A DNA stretch of 64,000 nucleotides from Ogataea parapolymorpha DL-1 (Eukaryota > Ascomycota > Pichiomycetes > Pichiales > Pichiaceae), in NCBI RefSeq assembly GCF_000187245.1, contig NC_027860.1, positions 1-64,000 of the forward strand. The letters run 5' to 3'. Within the stretch, counting starts at the first letter, position 1. Each line of letters begins with the position of its first letter. Positions 20,740 through 28,875 of the stretch are shown piece by piece. The notes below the pieces were generated by a model, which saw nothing but the letters and a program-made list of their open reading frames with translations, ran no database searches and was not told the DNA's origin. A program made the position numbers and the translations under genes.

Positions 20740-20805
20740 TTAATTCTTTTCGATAAATGGCCGCATCGTTATATTTTTAGCCTTGATAAGCGATAAAAAA
20801 ATAAT
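20740..20805 (-). promoter_or_regulatory. Short GATA-containing promoter of TF2
   Basis: Only 66 bp separate the TF2 ATG from the amidase copy 2 stop. The gap holds CGATAAA (20751-20757), a TATA-like TTATATTTT, GATAAG (20785-20790) and GATAA (20792-20796). Confidence 0.45.
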
Positions 20806-22485
20806 TTATGCCAAGACAATCTGATGCACCACCCCAGCGGCCTTGACCAGTTCCTCGTCGAACCATCTTTTTCCAGTCAGTTGGAGCGAGATTGGAGCGT
20901 TCTTAAAGTCTTCTGCGCTGTCGTACAGAGCATACTCGTAGGCCTCAATATCGTTTCTTGGCTTGTGCAAGTTGTCTGGAGCGTCCAGAGCGGGTTCGCA
21001 TCTCAAACCAGTTGGGAAAACAACATTTGGAAAGTCCAAAATATTCCACAGACTTGTGTAGCCCCAATAGCGAGCTGTCTCTAGCTTTGGAGCAACAGAA
21101 AAGTACGTTGGAGAAAGAATGTAGTCAACGTCCAATTCCAGCATTTTTCGGAGGTAGCGCTCGCGGTACTCTTCTCTGGTCTGGACGAGTAAATGCTCTT
21201 CCACAGCCAGCAGCGGCTGGTCAGCCTTTCCAAAACTCAGTGCATTCTTTGTGAGAGCAAAAAGCGGCTCGCCTGAGGCAGCAAAGGCGGCTTTCTGGCC
21301 CTGATTTCCGTCAGCGTTGTACATGCAATTAACAGCCTTGACGAGCTCTTCAACACCAAAAGATTCCCACTCAACAACCTTTGCTCCCACAGCCTTGAGC
21401 TTGTCTGCTGCATACTTGAGGCCTCTGAGAATTGGTGGAGTTGGCTTAACAACACCGTCGTCGTAGATAACGGCTACTCTAATATCCTTCGGAGCAGGAA
21501 CAGAAACCTCTCTCCATGGAAGAGGAATAATGGAAGGATCGGTTTCCCAGGGCTTGGCACCAATTTGGACTTTCATGAACAAGTCTAGGTCTTCTGCATG
21601 CCGGGCTAATGGACCCAAAACAGGAACAACGGCCTCCCCAACTCCGACAATGTTGGCTGTGCAATTTTGCATGGTAAGTCGTTTCTGAGTGGGTCTGAGA
21701 CCAAACACGCCGCAAAATGCTGCTGGAGCTCTGATAGACCCGCCGATGTCTGAACCGACGCCTATGGCGGAACCCTTCATGGCCACAATGGCTCCTTCGC
21801 CAGAACTGGACCCACCAGGGGTCAGCCGGGTGTTATGCGGGTTGCAGCATTTTCCGGTGATGTTGTTGTTGGAGCACAGATGCATCAGGCTCTGGGGCTC
21901 TGTGGTGCGGATGTAGAACACTGCTCCTGCATCAAGCAGAATTTTGACCAGCGAGCACCACTCTTGCGAGACTGACTCGATATTAGCGACCGTGGCGCCG
22001 TGAGTGACTTTGCCTTTGAAAGCGTAGTGCTCCTTCAGCGAGATTGGCAGGCCATGGAGTGGACCAACCGTCTTGCCGGTTTGTTTATAGTACTCATCCA
22101 GTTCCTGGGCCCTCTTAAGCCCCTCGTCCAGGAATAGTTCCATTGCACAATTGGTAGCCTGGTGAGCGGCAGTGGCCGTCTTGGCAAAGGCCTCAAACAC
22201 CTGCACGGCTGACAGCCGGCCAGAGGCAACTTGTTTCACGAGCTGGTGTGCTGGCGTGTCCACAATGGCCAGCTCGTTTGGGGTGAGCACTTTTTCGGCG
22301 ACACGGGCCACGTCACTGCCTGGATCTTGCACTAATACTTCCTTAGGAAGAGCATATTTATCCAGAATGCCGGAAGCGAGCTTGGCGCGGTACACCTCGA
22401 TCTTGGGCTTGAACGTCTCAAAAAGAGCCGGGTCCTCGGTGTTGTTGGTGTACTTTCCGTAGTAGGTGGGCCTGAATTGTGTCAT
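20806..22485 (-). CDS. Amidase signature family, acetamidase type (copy 2)
   Basis: A 559-residue paralogue of the amidase at 16534, collinear along its whole length. The triad is present: lysine in S-L-K-E-H-Y, G-G-S-S-S-G-E-G-A, and the nucleophile in G-S-D-I-G-G-S-I-R. The longer frame starts at 22572 but the ATG at 22485 (M-T-Q-F-R-P) aligns with the paralogue's N-terminus. It probably hydrolyses a different small or aromatic amide, since the second half diverges more. It is divergent from the Hol1-like transporter over 207 bp with two identical 14-bp GATA repeats, consistent with amide import and hydrolysis being induced together. Confidence 0.94.
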   Translation of the reverse strand: MTQFRPTYYGKYTNNTEDPALFETFKPKIEVYRAKLASGILDKYALPKEVLVQDPGSDVARVAEKVLTPNELAIVDTPAHQLVKQVASGRLSAVQVFEAFAKTATAAHQATNCAMELFLDEGLKRAQELDEYYKQTGKTVGPLHGLPISLKEHYAFKGKVTHGATVANIESVSQEWCSLVKILLDAGAVFYIRTTEPQSLMHLCSNNNITGKCCNPHNTRLTPGGSSSGEGAIVAMKGSAIGVGSDIGGSIRAPAAFCGVFGLRPTQKRLTMQNCTANIVGVGEAVVPVLGPLARHAEDLDLFMKVQIGAKPWETDPSIIPLPWREVSVPAPKDIRVAVIYDDGVVKPTPPILRGLKYAADKLKAVGAKVVEWESFGVEELVKAVNCMYNADGNQGQKAAFAASGEPLFALTKNALSFGKADQPLLAVEEHLLVQTREEYRERYLRKMLELDVDYILSPTYFSVAPKLETARYWGYTSLWNILDFPNVVFPTGLRCEPALDAPDNLHKPRNDIEAYEYALYDSAEDFKNAPISLQLTGKRWFDEELVKAAGVVHQIVLA

Positions 22486-22692
22486 GAGAAAAAATAATGA
22501 GGACTTTTCTTTCTGCTTAACAATTCCGAGGACTTCTTCCTTTTTGGGAAATGCATTTCTTATCTTCTGCACCGTGCACCGCCAGATGGCGTTCGATTGG
22601 GTATGTCCAGATAAGCAGCAGTAGGAATCCAGATAAGCAGCTGTGCACTATAAAGGCTCTCCAGTCCCACCAATTGTTGAATCAGCTTTGAG
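22486..22692. promoter_or_regulatory. Divergent promoter of amidase 2 and the Hol1-like transporter
   Basis: TTCCTTTTTGGGAA (22537-22550) is an Mcm1-type near-palindrome 52-65 bp before the amidase ATG. TTATCT lies near 22559-22564. The 14-mer TCCAGATAAGCAGC occurs twice, at 22606-22619 and 22628-22641 (22 bp apart), each with a GATA core. TATAAA at 22649-22654 is about 40 bp before the transporter ATG at 22693. Confidence 0.6.
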
Positions 22693-24348
22693 ATGCACAC
22701 CGAAATTGATTTCTCTGCTGTTCCCGGCACTTCCCATCTAGTCGACCTCGACCACACCAGGGAGACTGTTGAGACGGAGTCTGGCATTGTGCTGATCCCC
22801 ACTCCGTCAGATGACCCTAACGACCCGCTGAACTGGTCTCGCGGCCGCAAATGGCTTGCCATCTTCTGTACTGTCGTGTACATTTTCGGTGGAAGTGTTC
22901 CTGGCTGCTGCATATATTCGATTTTGACAGATATTGCTGAGGATCCAGACGTCCACGTGACAGTCGGACAGCTCAACGAGGGCACCGGATACATGTTTTT
23001 GTTTCTGGGGATTGGCAACCTGCTGATGATGCCTCTGGCACAACAATACGGAAAAAGACCGATTTATCTGATCTCGCTGCTCGGAAACCTCATGTTCAAC
23101 CTGTGGCAGCCATACACGCGCTCGAATGGTGAGTGGATTGCCTCGCGCATTCTGAATGGGTTTTTCTTTGCTCCCGTCGAGTCGCTGCCGGAAATCACCG
23201 TCGGCGACTTGTTTTTCGAGCACGAAAGAGCAACTTACATGGGTGTTTACAGTGTTGCGCTCTTTGGCTCCAATTACATGGCACCCATGCTTTCCGGGTT
23301 TGTGAGAGACGGACTCGGATGGAAATGGGCAATCTGGATTGCCTGCATTTTCGGCGCTGTGTGCTGGTTTTTCTTGCTATTTTTCATGGAGGAGACCAAT
23401 TACACCAGAAGATTAAGAGTGAGAAAAGACGATGAGGGAAACATTGTTGCCGCCATCACGAGCCGTGGCGAGCAGAAGACCGACGAGAAGAACCCAGACA
23501 CGATGCTGGTCGTCACAAGCAACGAGCTCGGCAACCAAGCTGCGCTCATCGACGAGGAAATTACGTATCCGCCGCCAAAGACGTTCTGGCAGAAACTGTC
23601 TCTGACCAGCGGCGTTCGCAAGGAAAACCATCTGCTGGACGAATTCAAAGCCATTGCTCTGATGGCGCAGTTTCCTGGAGTTCTCTATGCCGGCTTTTTG
23701 TACGGCTCTTCACTCTTCTGGTACTCTGTGCTTAACGGCACCGAGGCTCTGGTTCTGAGCAGTGAGCCTTACAATTTCTCGTCCTCCATGTGCGGACTCG
23801 CGTACCTGTCTCCAGTGATTTTCTGTCTCGTGATATATCCATTTGCCGGCTGGTCCACCGACTGGGTAAAGATCAAGATTGCCAAACGTCACAAGGGTCT
23901 TTCGGAGGCCGAGGATCGATTCTGGGTCCTGCCAGTTTACATGATTCTGGGCCCAGTGGCTCTGATTTTATGGGGAGTGGGAGCAGCCAAGGGCGTGCAC
24001 TGGTTTGGCGTCGTGTTTGGACTCGGCCTCATGGCTGGTCTCTGCACCATCGGCTGTGTCTCTGCGGTGACGTACATTTTGGACTCGTACGAGCACATGA
24101 GCGCCCCGGCAATTACCGTGGCTATTTTGATCAGAAACACCATGAATTTTGCAATGGACTACGGAATCACGCCCTTCTACACCAACGTCGGCGTTCAGAA
24201 CTGTTTTGTTGCCTCGGCATTCATCTGTTTCTTCTGCATCGGCACGTTCATTGTGATGATCTTCACCGGCCGCTACTGGAGAAACAGAACCAAAACCCGC
24301 TACTGGAAAATCGTGCAGGAGTACAGGGCCAAGGGCCTTATAAGCTAA
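22693..24348 (+). CDS. Hol1-like MFS transporter (DHA1 type)
   Basis: A 551-residue transporter. The N-terminus has D-P-N-D-P-L-N-W-S before the first helix, a hallmark of Hol1-like and related drug:H+ antiporters. About twelve helices follow, with a long central loop rich in charged residues (about 230-300) and a loop G-K-R-P-I-Y after helix 2. Saccharomyces Hol1 carries polyamines and other cations; here the divergent arrangement with an amidase and shared GATA repeats suggests uptake of an amide or amine nitrogen source (inference). It ends 12 bp from the stop of ADH copy 2. The start is the ATG following the TATA at 22649. Confidence 0.87.
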   Translation: MHTEIDFSAVPGTSHLVDLDHTRETVETESGIVLIPTPSDDPNDPLNWSRGRKWLAIFCTVVYIFGGSVPGCCIYSILTDIAEDPDVHVTVGQLNEGTGYMFLFLGIGNLLMMPLAQQYGKRPIYLISLLGNLMFNLWQPYTRSNGEWIASRILNGFFFAPVESLPEITVGDLFFEHERATYMGVYSVALFGSNYMAPMLSGFVRDGLGWKWAIWIACIFGAVCWFFLLFFMEETNYTRRLRVRKDDEGNIVAAITSRGEQKTDEKNPDTMLVVTSNELGNQAALIDEEITYPPPKTFWQKLSLTSGVRKENHLLDEFKAIALMAQFPGVLYAGFLYGSSLFWYSVLNGTEALVLSSEPYNFSSSMCGLAYLSPVIFCLVIYPFAGWSTDWVKIKIAKRHKGLSEAEDRFWVLPVYMILGPVALILWGVGAAKGVHWFGVVFGLGLMAGLCTIGCVSAVTYILDSYEHMSAPAITVAILIRNTMNFAMDYGITPFYTNVGVQNCFVASAFICFFCIGTFIVMIFTGRYWRNRTKTRYWKIVQEYRAKGLIS

Positions 24349-24360
24349 TTAAGTTAAGCA

Positions 24361-25443
24361 CTAGTCTTCAGATCCAAACTTTTTGTCGTAATCGGTCAGA
24401 ACAAACCGGAACCTGACATCATGGGAGTGCGTTCTCTCTAGAGCCTGCTTGATGTTCTCCTCGGAAATAGGCAGACACTCCGTCCAGGCCTTGAGACCCT
24501 TCTCGGCTGCCAGCTTCAACATGCTCAGGATTTGCTGTCTGTTACCCAGATGTGTGGCACTAAAAGAGATGGCAGACTGGTTGAGGGTAGGTAATTTCAC
24601 CTCCAGCGGGTCCTCAGGAATACCAACAAACACAAACTTACCCTTGACTTTAAGACAGCCTAGGTAGCCATCAAGATCAAAGTTCTCGACCGAGCTCGAA
24701 GACGAAATAATCAGGTCAAATTCCCGCTGGTGCTTGGAAGGCCAGTCGGGATCCTCGCCCGTAGCAACAAACTCGGACGCACCGAGTTTCTTGGCGTCCT
24801 CTGCTTTCTTGCTACTCCGGGAAAACGCACAAACCTCTGCACCAAGAGCTTTGGCAAACATGATAGCAAAGTGGCCCAATCCACCAATACCAATGACCGC
24901 AACCTTCTTGCCCGGGCCGCAGCCGTTGTCGACAAGGGGCGAATATGTGGTGGTGCCCGCGCAAAGCATTGGCGCAACGTCTTCTGTCTTCAAAGCATCA
25001 GGAATTGGGAACACGAAGTACTCGTGGGCACGAATGTGCGACGAGTAGCCTCCCCACGCCTTGGAGCCGTCAGGATAGTTGGAATTGTACGTATCGACCA
25101 TGTGGGGACAGTAATTTTCCAGGTTGGCTTTGCAGACATCACACTTCAAACAGGACCAAATTTGGGCTCCGACTCCCACACGCTGGCCCTTCTTGACGGT
25201 GGTGACCTTATCACCGACTCTGACGGCCTCTCCAATAATTTCGTGGCCAGCAATGACGGGCAGATCAGGCTGCCCCCATCCCCCGGAAACTGTATGAACG
25301 TCAGAACCGCAGATTCCACATGCGTGGATGCGGATATCGACGTCGTACTCGCCAAATGGTTTTGGCTTGAACTCGATCTTGGACACGGTGGACCAGTTCT
25401 TGGTGTCTGTGACGGCAAATCCTTCAAAAGAGTCTGGATACAT
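24361..25443 (-). CDS. Zinc-dependent alcohol dehydrogenase, ADH6/cinnamyl-alcohol type (ADH copy 2)
   Basis: A 360-residue close paralogue of the ADH at 6767. Catalytic zinc motif C-G-I-C-G-S-D-V-H and G-H-E, structural C-x2-C-x2-C-x7-C, cofactor fold G-I-G-G-L-G-H followed by S-R-S-S-K-K. The ATG at 25443 aligns exactly with that paralogue (M-Y-P-D-S-F versus M-Y-P-E-T-F); the longer frame to 25476 is upstream sequence. Expected to reduce aldehydes with NADPH. It is convergent with the Hol1-like gene. Its promoter runs into the 3' coding end of the mannosyltransferase at 25516 and keeps the 13-mer found upstream of copy 1. Confidence 0.93.
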   Translation of the reverse strand: MYPDSFEGFAVTDTKNWSTVSKIEFKPKPFGEYDVDIRIHACGICGSDVHTVSGGWGQPDLPVIAGHEIIGEAVRVGDKVTTVKKGQRVGVGAQIWSCLKCDVCKANLENYCPHMVDTYNSNYPDGSKAWGGYSSHIRAHEYFVFPIPDALKTEDVAPMLCAGTTTYSPLVDNGCGPGKKVAVIGIGGLGHFAIMFAKALGAEVCAFSRSSKKAEDAKKLGASEFVATGEDPDWPSKHQREFDLIISSSSSVENFDLDGYLGCLKVKGKFVFVGIPEDPLEVKLPTLNQSAISFSATHLGNRQQILSMLKLAAEKGLKAWTECLPISEENIKQALERTHSHDVRFRFVLTDYDKKFGSED

Positions 25444-25540
25444 TTTGAGGTAGCAAATATAATTACGGAGTAGCAACTTAAATAGGGTTGACGCAGTTGC
25501 GCTAAATTTGAAAAATCAGCCAGATTTCGGAGTTTTCAAG
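25444..25540 (-). promoter_or_regulatory. Promoter of ADH copy 2 overlapping the GT32 coding end
   Basis: CGGAGTA at 25466-25472, a TATTTAA-like element about 35 bp before the ATG, and TTCGGAGTTTTCA at 25526-25538, inside the last codons of the mannosyltransferase. The same 13-mer lies at a similar distance upstream of ADH copy 1. Confidence 0.45.
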
Positions 25541-26679
25541 TCCAAGTTCGATCTGTACCCCCACTTTGAAAAATTGCTGGGTTGCGCGTAGAAATAATTA
25601 GAATTGTCGTCCTCTTGGTTATCCAGTGGGCCTTGGAATGAAACCTGTGGGTAGATCACCACATCCTCGACCTGCGAGGGTGCCAGAATCTGGCTGAATT
25701 TCTTGTACGAAAACCGTTGCGATTTGGGCACTGTGGGTCCCACAATCGAGTTGTGCAATGATTTCGAGACACTTGCATGAACGGCGTTTGGAATATTGTT
25801 CAGGTAGTCCACGAGAGTGTCTGTGAAGACTGACGGTCCTGTGAACGAAATGGTGGGCTCCCCGGTAGAATCAGAGTTTTGGAAAGCTGCTTCCCAATCG
25901 ATTTTTTTCAGTCGCTTGCTCTGTTGCAACGAAGTGTGCGATATACGGCCAATGAGCTTGGCCAGAAATGGGTGCCGGGACCTGGCCTGGAACACATTAG
26001 TGGAGAACGTGAGTCGTCTATTAAGATGCCGGTCATAATTTGGCTCGTTCAGATCGCCCAGAATCCCAACGTAAAGGCGTCCAAACATCATTCGTGGATG
26101 GTACCATTTGTTAATAGGCTTATGGAGCTCAACATCGACATCTGCATAGGTTCCCCCAAATAGGTATATGAGCAGGTACTTGAGGAACTCGTACTTATGG
26201 CGAGCGTGGGGCAGTCGTTTGTATGCTTCCCAAACCTCGGGAACGGTAGCTGTGAGCACTTCCTCCACCTTAGCTTCTGCCTGGGTTACTTCAAGAACAT
26301 TGTGAACATAGGAAGGGTTTTCAATGCCCCATGTAAGCACCATCTGGGTTACCTTGGCCGGGAGGTCGTCTGTCTGAGATTCTATATCCCAGAGCTGAAA
26401 AATGTTTTTTTCAGGCTCTGTCTCCTCAAACGGGAACGCAGTTAGCAGTTTCCTTTCGATCGGGGACAAGTTGCTGGCCGAGTTGAAACTGGTTAGATGG
26501 CTTATTTTTTCGAGGTGAGGGGAGTTGAAAGCAAGCGCCATGGTGGTGTATGAGGTCTGGAAAGCTACCTCAAGGAAGAGGAAAACAGCTATGCCGACCA
26601 CCCACAAAAACTTACCTTTGGTAAGGTTTCGCTTGATAAGTTGGCTCCTACTGATGTTGGACGATACGTATGGAGGCAT
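25516..26679 (-). CDS. Och1-like glycosyltransferase family 32 mannosyltransferase (GT32a)
   Basis: A 387-residue type II Golgi protein: short cytoplasmic N-terminus, one signal-anchor helix at about 25-40, then a lumenal GT32 domain. I-F-Q-L-W-D near 100 matches the family's substrate-binding start (usually I-P-K-I-I-H-Q-x-W), and G-G-T-Y-A-D-V-D-V contains the metal-binding DxD motif. The family adds alpha-1,6-mannose to N-glycans (Och1) or works in the mannan polymerase (Hoc1). The ATG at 26679 puts the anchor helix at the right distance. It lacks the usual P-K-I before the W and is divergent from the second copy at 27197, so donor or acceptor use may differ. Confidence 0.85.
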   Translation of the reverse strand: MPPYVSSNISRSQLIKRNLTKGKFLWVVGIAVFLFLEVAFQTSYTTMALAFNSPHLEKISHLTSFNSASNLSPIERKLLTAFPFEETEPEKNIFQLWDIESQTDDLPAKVTQMVLTWGIENPSYVHNVLEVTQAEAKVEEVLTATVPEVWEAYKRLPHARHKYEFLKYLLIYLFGGTYADVDVELHKPINKWYHPRMMFGRLYVGILGDLNEPNYDRHLNRRLTFSTNVFQARSRHPFLAKLIGRISHTSLQQSKRLKKIDWEAAFQNSDSTGEPTISFTGPSVFTDTLVDYLNNIPNAVHASVSKSLHNSIVGPTVPKSQRFSYKKFSQILAPSQVEDVVIYPQVSFQGPLDNQEDDNSNYFYAQPSNFSKWGYRSNLDLKTPKSG

Positions 26680-26840
26680 GTTGGATTTGGAGCAGGACCC
26701 GTGAGCTATATATAGTATACCACTATTTTGTCCAAAACGCACCTCAGCCGGAAACGTTGTGGAAACCGGAAACCAGTCCATACTACAAATAAGACCGAAA
26801 ACCGCGCCCACTAAACTTGCTTGCGAATCTATCTTTACCC
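26680..26840. promoter_or_regulatory. Divergent promoter of GT32a and the small membrane ORF
   Basis: TATATATA at 26707-26714 is 28 bp before the GT32a ATG. CCGGAAAC occurs at 26748-26755 and 26766-26773, and CCGAAAAC at 26795-26802, all in one orientation. The same motif is repeated upstream of the other mannosyltransferase. Confidence 0.5.
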
Positions 26841-27158
26841 ATGAGAATAGACCGCTCTTTCAAAAAGTATCTAATAGTTCTGACCACTGTCCTGCTTCTC
26901 ATTCTCGGCTTTTCTGTGGTTCAGGTGTCTTCCTGCAGCCAAGCTCTCGGACATATAAGGAAATCCGTACAGACGATAGCAGAGAATGTGCGAAGCCCCC
27001 ATCGAGTCGAAGTCGGCAACTATCCTCCGGGAGGCGACGAGGACGATTTGGGCGTAAGGGTTCTTGAAGAGGTGATATCCAGGGAATCAAAAAAATTCAA
27101 GAGCTACGTGCAGAACGATGAAGCAAAAAAAACGCCAAGCAGAGCGGAGACGACGTAA
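26841..27158 (+). CDS. Small putative type II membrane protein, 105 aa
   Basis: An ATG-initiated frame: basic N-terminus (R-I-D-R-S-F-K-K), a strong hydrophobic helix at about 9-27, then a short hydrophilic tail ending in K-T-P-S-R-A-E-T-T. This is the layout of a Golgi or ER signal-anchor protein but there is no catalytic domain. It lies between two Och1-like genes, divergent from one and convergent with the other. It could be a real small gene, or the anchor remnant of a third mannosyltransferase whose catalytic part was lost. I recognise no family. Confidence 0.4.
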   Translation: MRIDRSFKKYLIVLTTVLLLILGFSVVQVSSCSQALGHIRKSVQTIAENVRSPHRVEVGNYPPGGDEDDLGVRVLEEVISRESKKFKSYVQNDEAKKTPSRAETT

Positions 27159-27196
27159 GCGAGACTAAGTTCATAATAGGTTTCGAAAAAATTTAT

Positions 27197-28357
27197 TCAT
27201 TCTATTTCTGGGAACCACGACCGAGCAAAATGGTGTGTCAAGTAGCAGTACTCCTCGACAGACTCGTCGAAGTCGCTGGTGCACCGGAATCCTGATTTGG
27301 GCAGAATACACACGTCGTTGTTGAATATAACAGGAGCGTTCAGCCCAGAAAAGCCACGCCAGTTAATCTTGTCACCCGTGCCCGGGCCGTATAACTCTTC
27401 GTCAGCGTTATACCTATTGAGATCGATGTCTACGAACTCTCTATTCTCAGCCTCGTTCATGTATCTGTAGATTCCATCTGTAAAGACACCGGGCCCTGTC
27501 CAGTCAATAACCGATAGACGGTTACAAGCTTTGGCATCGCTGCCACCGCTGTACATGTTGAGGTTTCCCTCGTACATGACCGTGAAATGCATTTTGATGA
27601 CATGAGCAATCACCATGGCCAGAACGGGATGGAATCTGTCGCTAGTAAAAGCCCAGTTCTCAAATTGCAACCGCCTACTTGTCAAGCTTGGCCACGAGTC
27701 GTTGTTCACGTCGTGCTCCACAGAGCCCACAAACCTGATGTCGTAGTCAACGAGGTTGTGAAACCACTTGCTGATCGGTCGGTCACAAGTGGTGTCGAGG
27801 TCTGCCCAAACACCTCCTTCCAAGAACAACATCAAATACCGCGAGAAATCAGATTGTAGAATTATCAATGGCATGGTTTCCATGGCCTCCCAGACTTCGG
27901 GCACCGTGTGCTCAAAGGCATTTTTCACGGCGCTCTTCAGATCTTCGCCCGACAGAACTTTGTATTCATGGTCTGGGTTCTTTTCCCGCCACGTCTGCCT
28001 GTACTGGGGATACGGAATAGTACTTTCGTCCAGCTCGCCAGGCGTGATCCACATCTGAAAAATCTTTTTGGGTATGCCCCCAGGACTCTTCGTGTAGGGA
28101 AACATACGCGTAAGCCGTCTATAAGTGGTCATCACATCCCACGGGTTAGCTCCCACATAATGGGGGTTGGCTTTGTATTTTGGCGACGCTTCAAATTGGA
28201 GTCGATAGAGATACGTCTGGGAGAGCTCGTGCGACTCTGGAACCTTTGTCAGGTACGTTTTAGTTGCAAACGAGCTCAAAGCAGCCGTTAAACAGAGTAA
28301 CAATGCCAACAACACGCTCCGCTTCTTGAGTTTGGGTTTATTCGCGCTCCTATCCAT
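27197..28357 (-). CDS. Och1-like glycosyltransferase family 32 mannosyltransferase (GT32b)
   Basis: A 386-residue Golgi type II protein. Anchor helix at about 14-30, then the GT32 core: I-P-K-K-I-F-Q-M-W near 95, a segment D-F-S-R-Y-L-M-L-F-L-E-G-G-V-W-A-D-L-D-T with the DxD metal site, and a late G-P-G-V-F-T-D motif that binds the acceptor side. Closer to canonical Och1/Hoc1 than GT32a. Expected to transfer mannose from GDP-mannose to N-glycan or mannan chains. The ATG at 28357 follows an array of CCGGAAAC-type repeats also found before GT32a, suggesting co-regulation. Confidence 0.9.
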   Translation of the reverse strand: MDRSANKPKLKKRSVLLALLLCLTAALSSFATKTYLTKVPESHELSQTYLYRLQFEASPKYKANPHYVGANPWDVMTTYRRLTRMFPYTKSPGGIPKKIFQMWITPGELDESTIPYPQYRQTWREKNPDHEYKVLSGEDLKSAVKNAFEHTVPEVWEAMETMPLIILQSDFSRYLMLFLEGGVWADLDTTCDRPISKWFHNLVDYDIRFVGSVEHDVNNDSWPSLTSRRLQFENWAFTSDRFHPVLAMVIAHVIKMHFTVMYEGNLNMYSGGSDAKACNRLSVIDWTGPGVFTDGIYRYMNEAENREFVDIDLNRYNADEELYGPGTGDKINWRGFSGLNAPVIFNNDVCILPKSGFRCTSDFDESVEEYCYLTHHFARSWFPEIE

Positions 28358-28875
28358 CTAAATAACATTTTGACCCTAGTGGAGATCCTTAAAACAAATA
28401 CCGGAAACAATACCGAAACAATACCGGAAATGGCTTTTTGCAACCAGACTTTGTTTTCGGTTGTCCAGTCCCTCCAGCGCCTTTTTTTCCCTACGCCATC
28501 AAAGAAGAGGCGTACCCATTGGCCTGACGTGATAGCCGCCATGCATTTGGGAGAAGGGAAGGATGTGACCCCAACTGGAATTGGGCCCGGCACTTCAAGG
28601 TCCACTCTTTTTTGGGCCCTGTCTGTTACGTTATGCAGTACAACATTGCGTGCGCAATTGATGCCTGCCATGCCGAAAAATAAATGTAGGTGTGCGGGGT
28701 GCTTCATCACTGCCATGGACAATGCACTGGCCCCCCGGCTCAACAGGTGCCGCATATGGCTCCCGGGTGGGCTAAAAATAAATTTCCAAATTCGCGTCGG
28801 GCACCAAATATCGGAACTGCCTAATAGGGAACATTGATAAGAAATATATGTGAAAAAAAAATAACTTAGTCAAGC
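28358..28875. promoter_or_regulatory. Divergent promoter of GT32b and the second amine oxidase
   Basis: Three imperfect tandem copies of CAATACCGGAAA at 28395-28430 lie 38-73 bp before the GT32b ATG. Near the oxidase: TGCCTAATAGGGAA at 28818-28831 (identical to an element before amidase copy 1), GATAAG at 28836-28841 and a TATATA-like box at about 28844-28849, some 30 bp before the ATG at 28876. The middle shows nothing I recognise. Confidence 0.55.
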
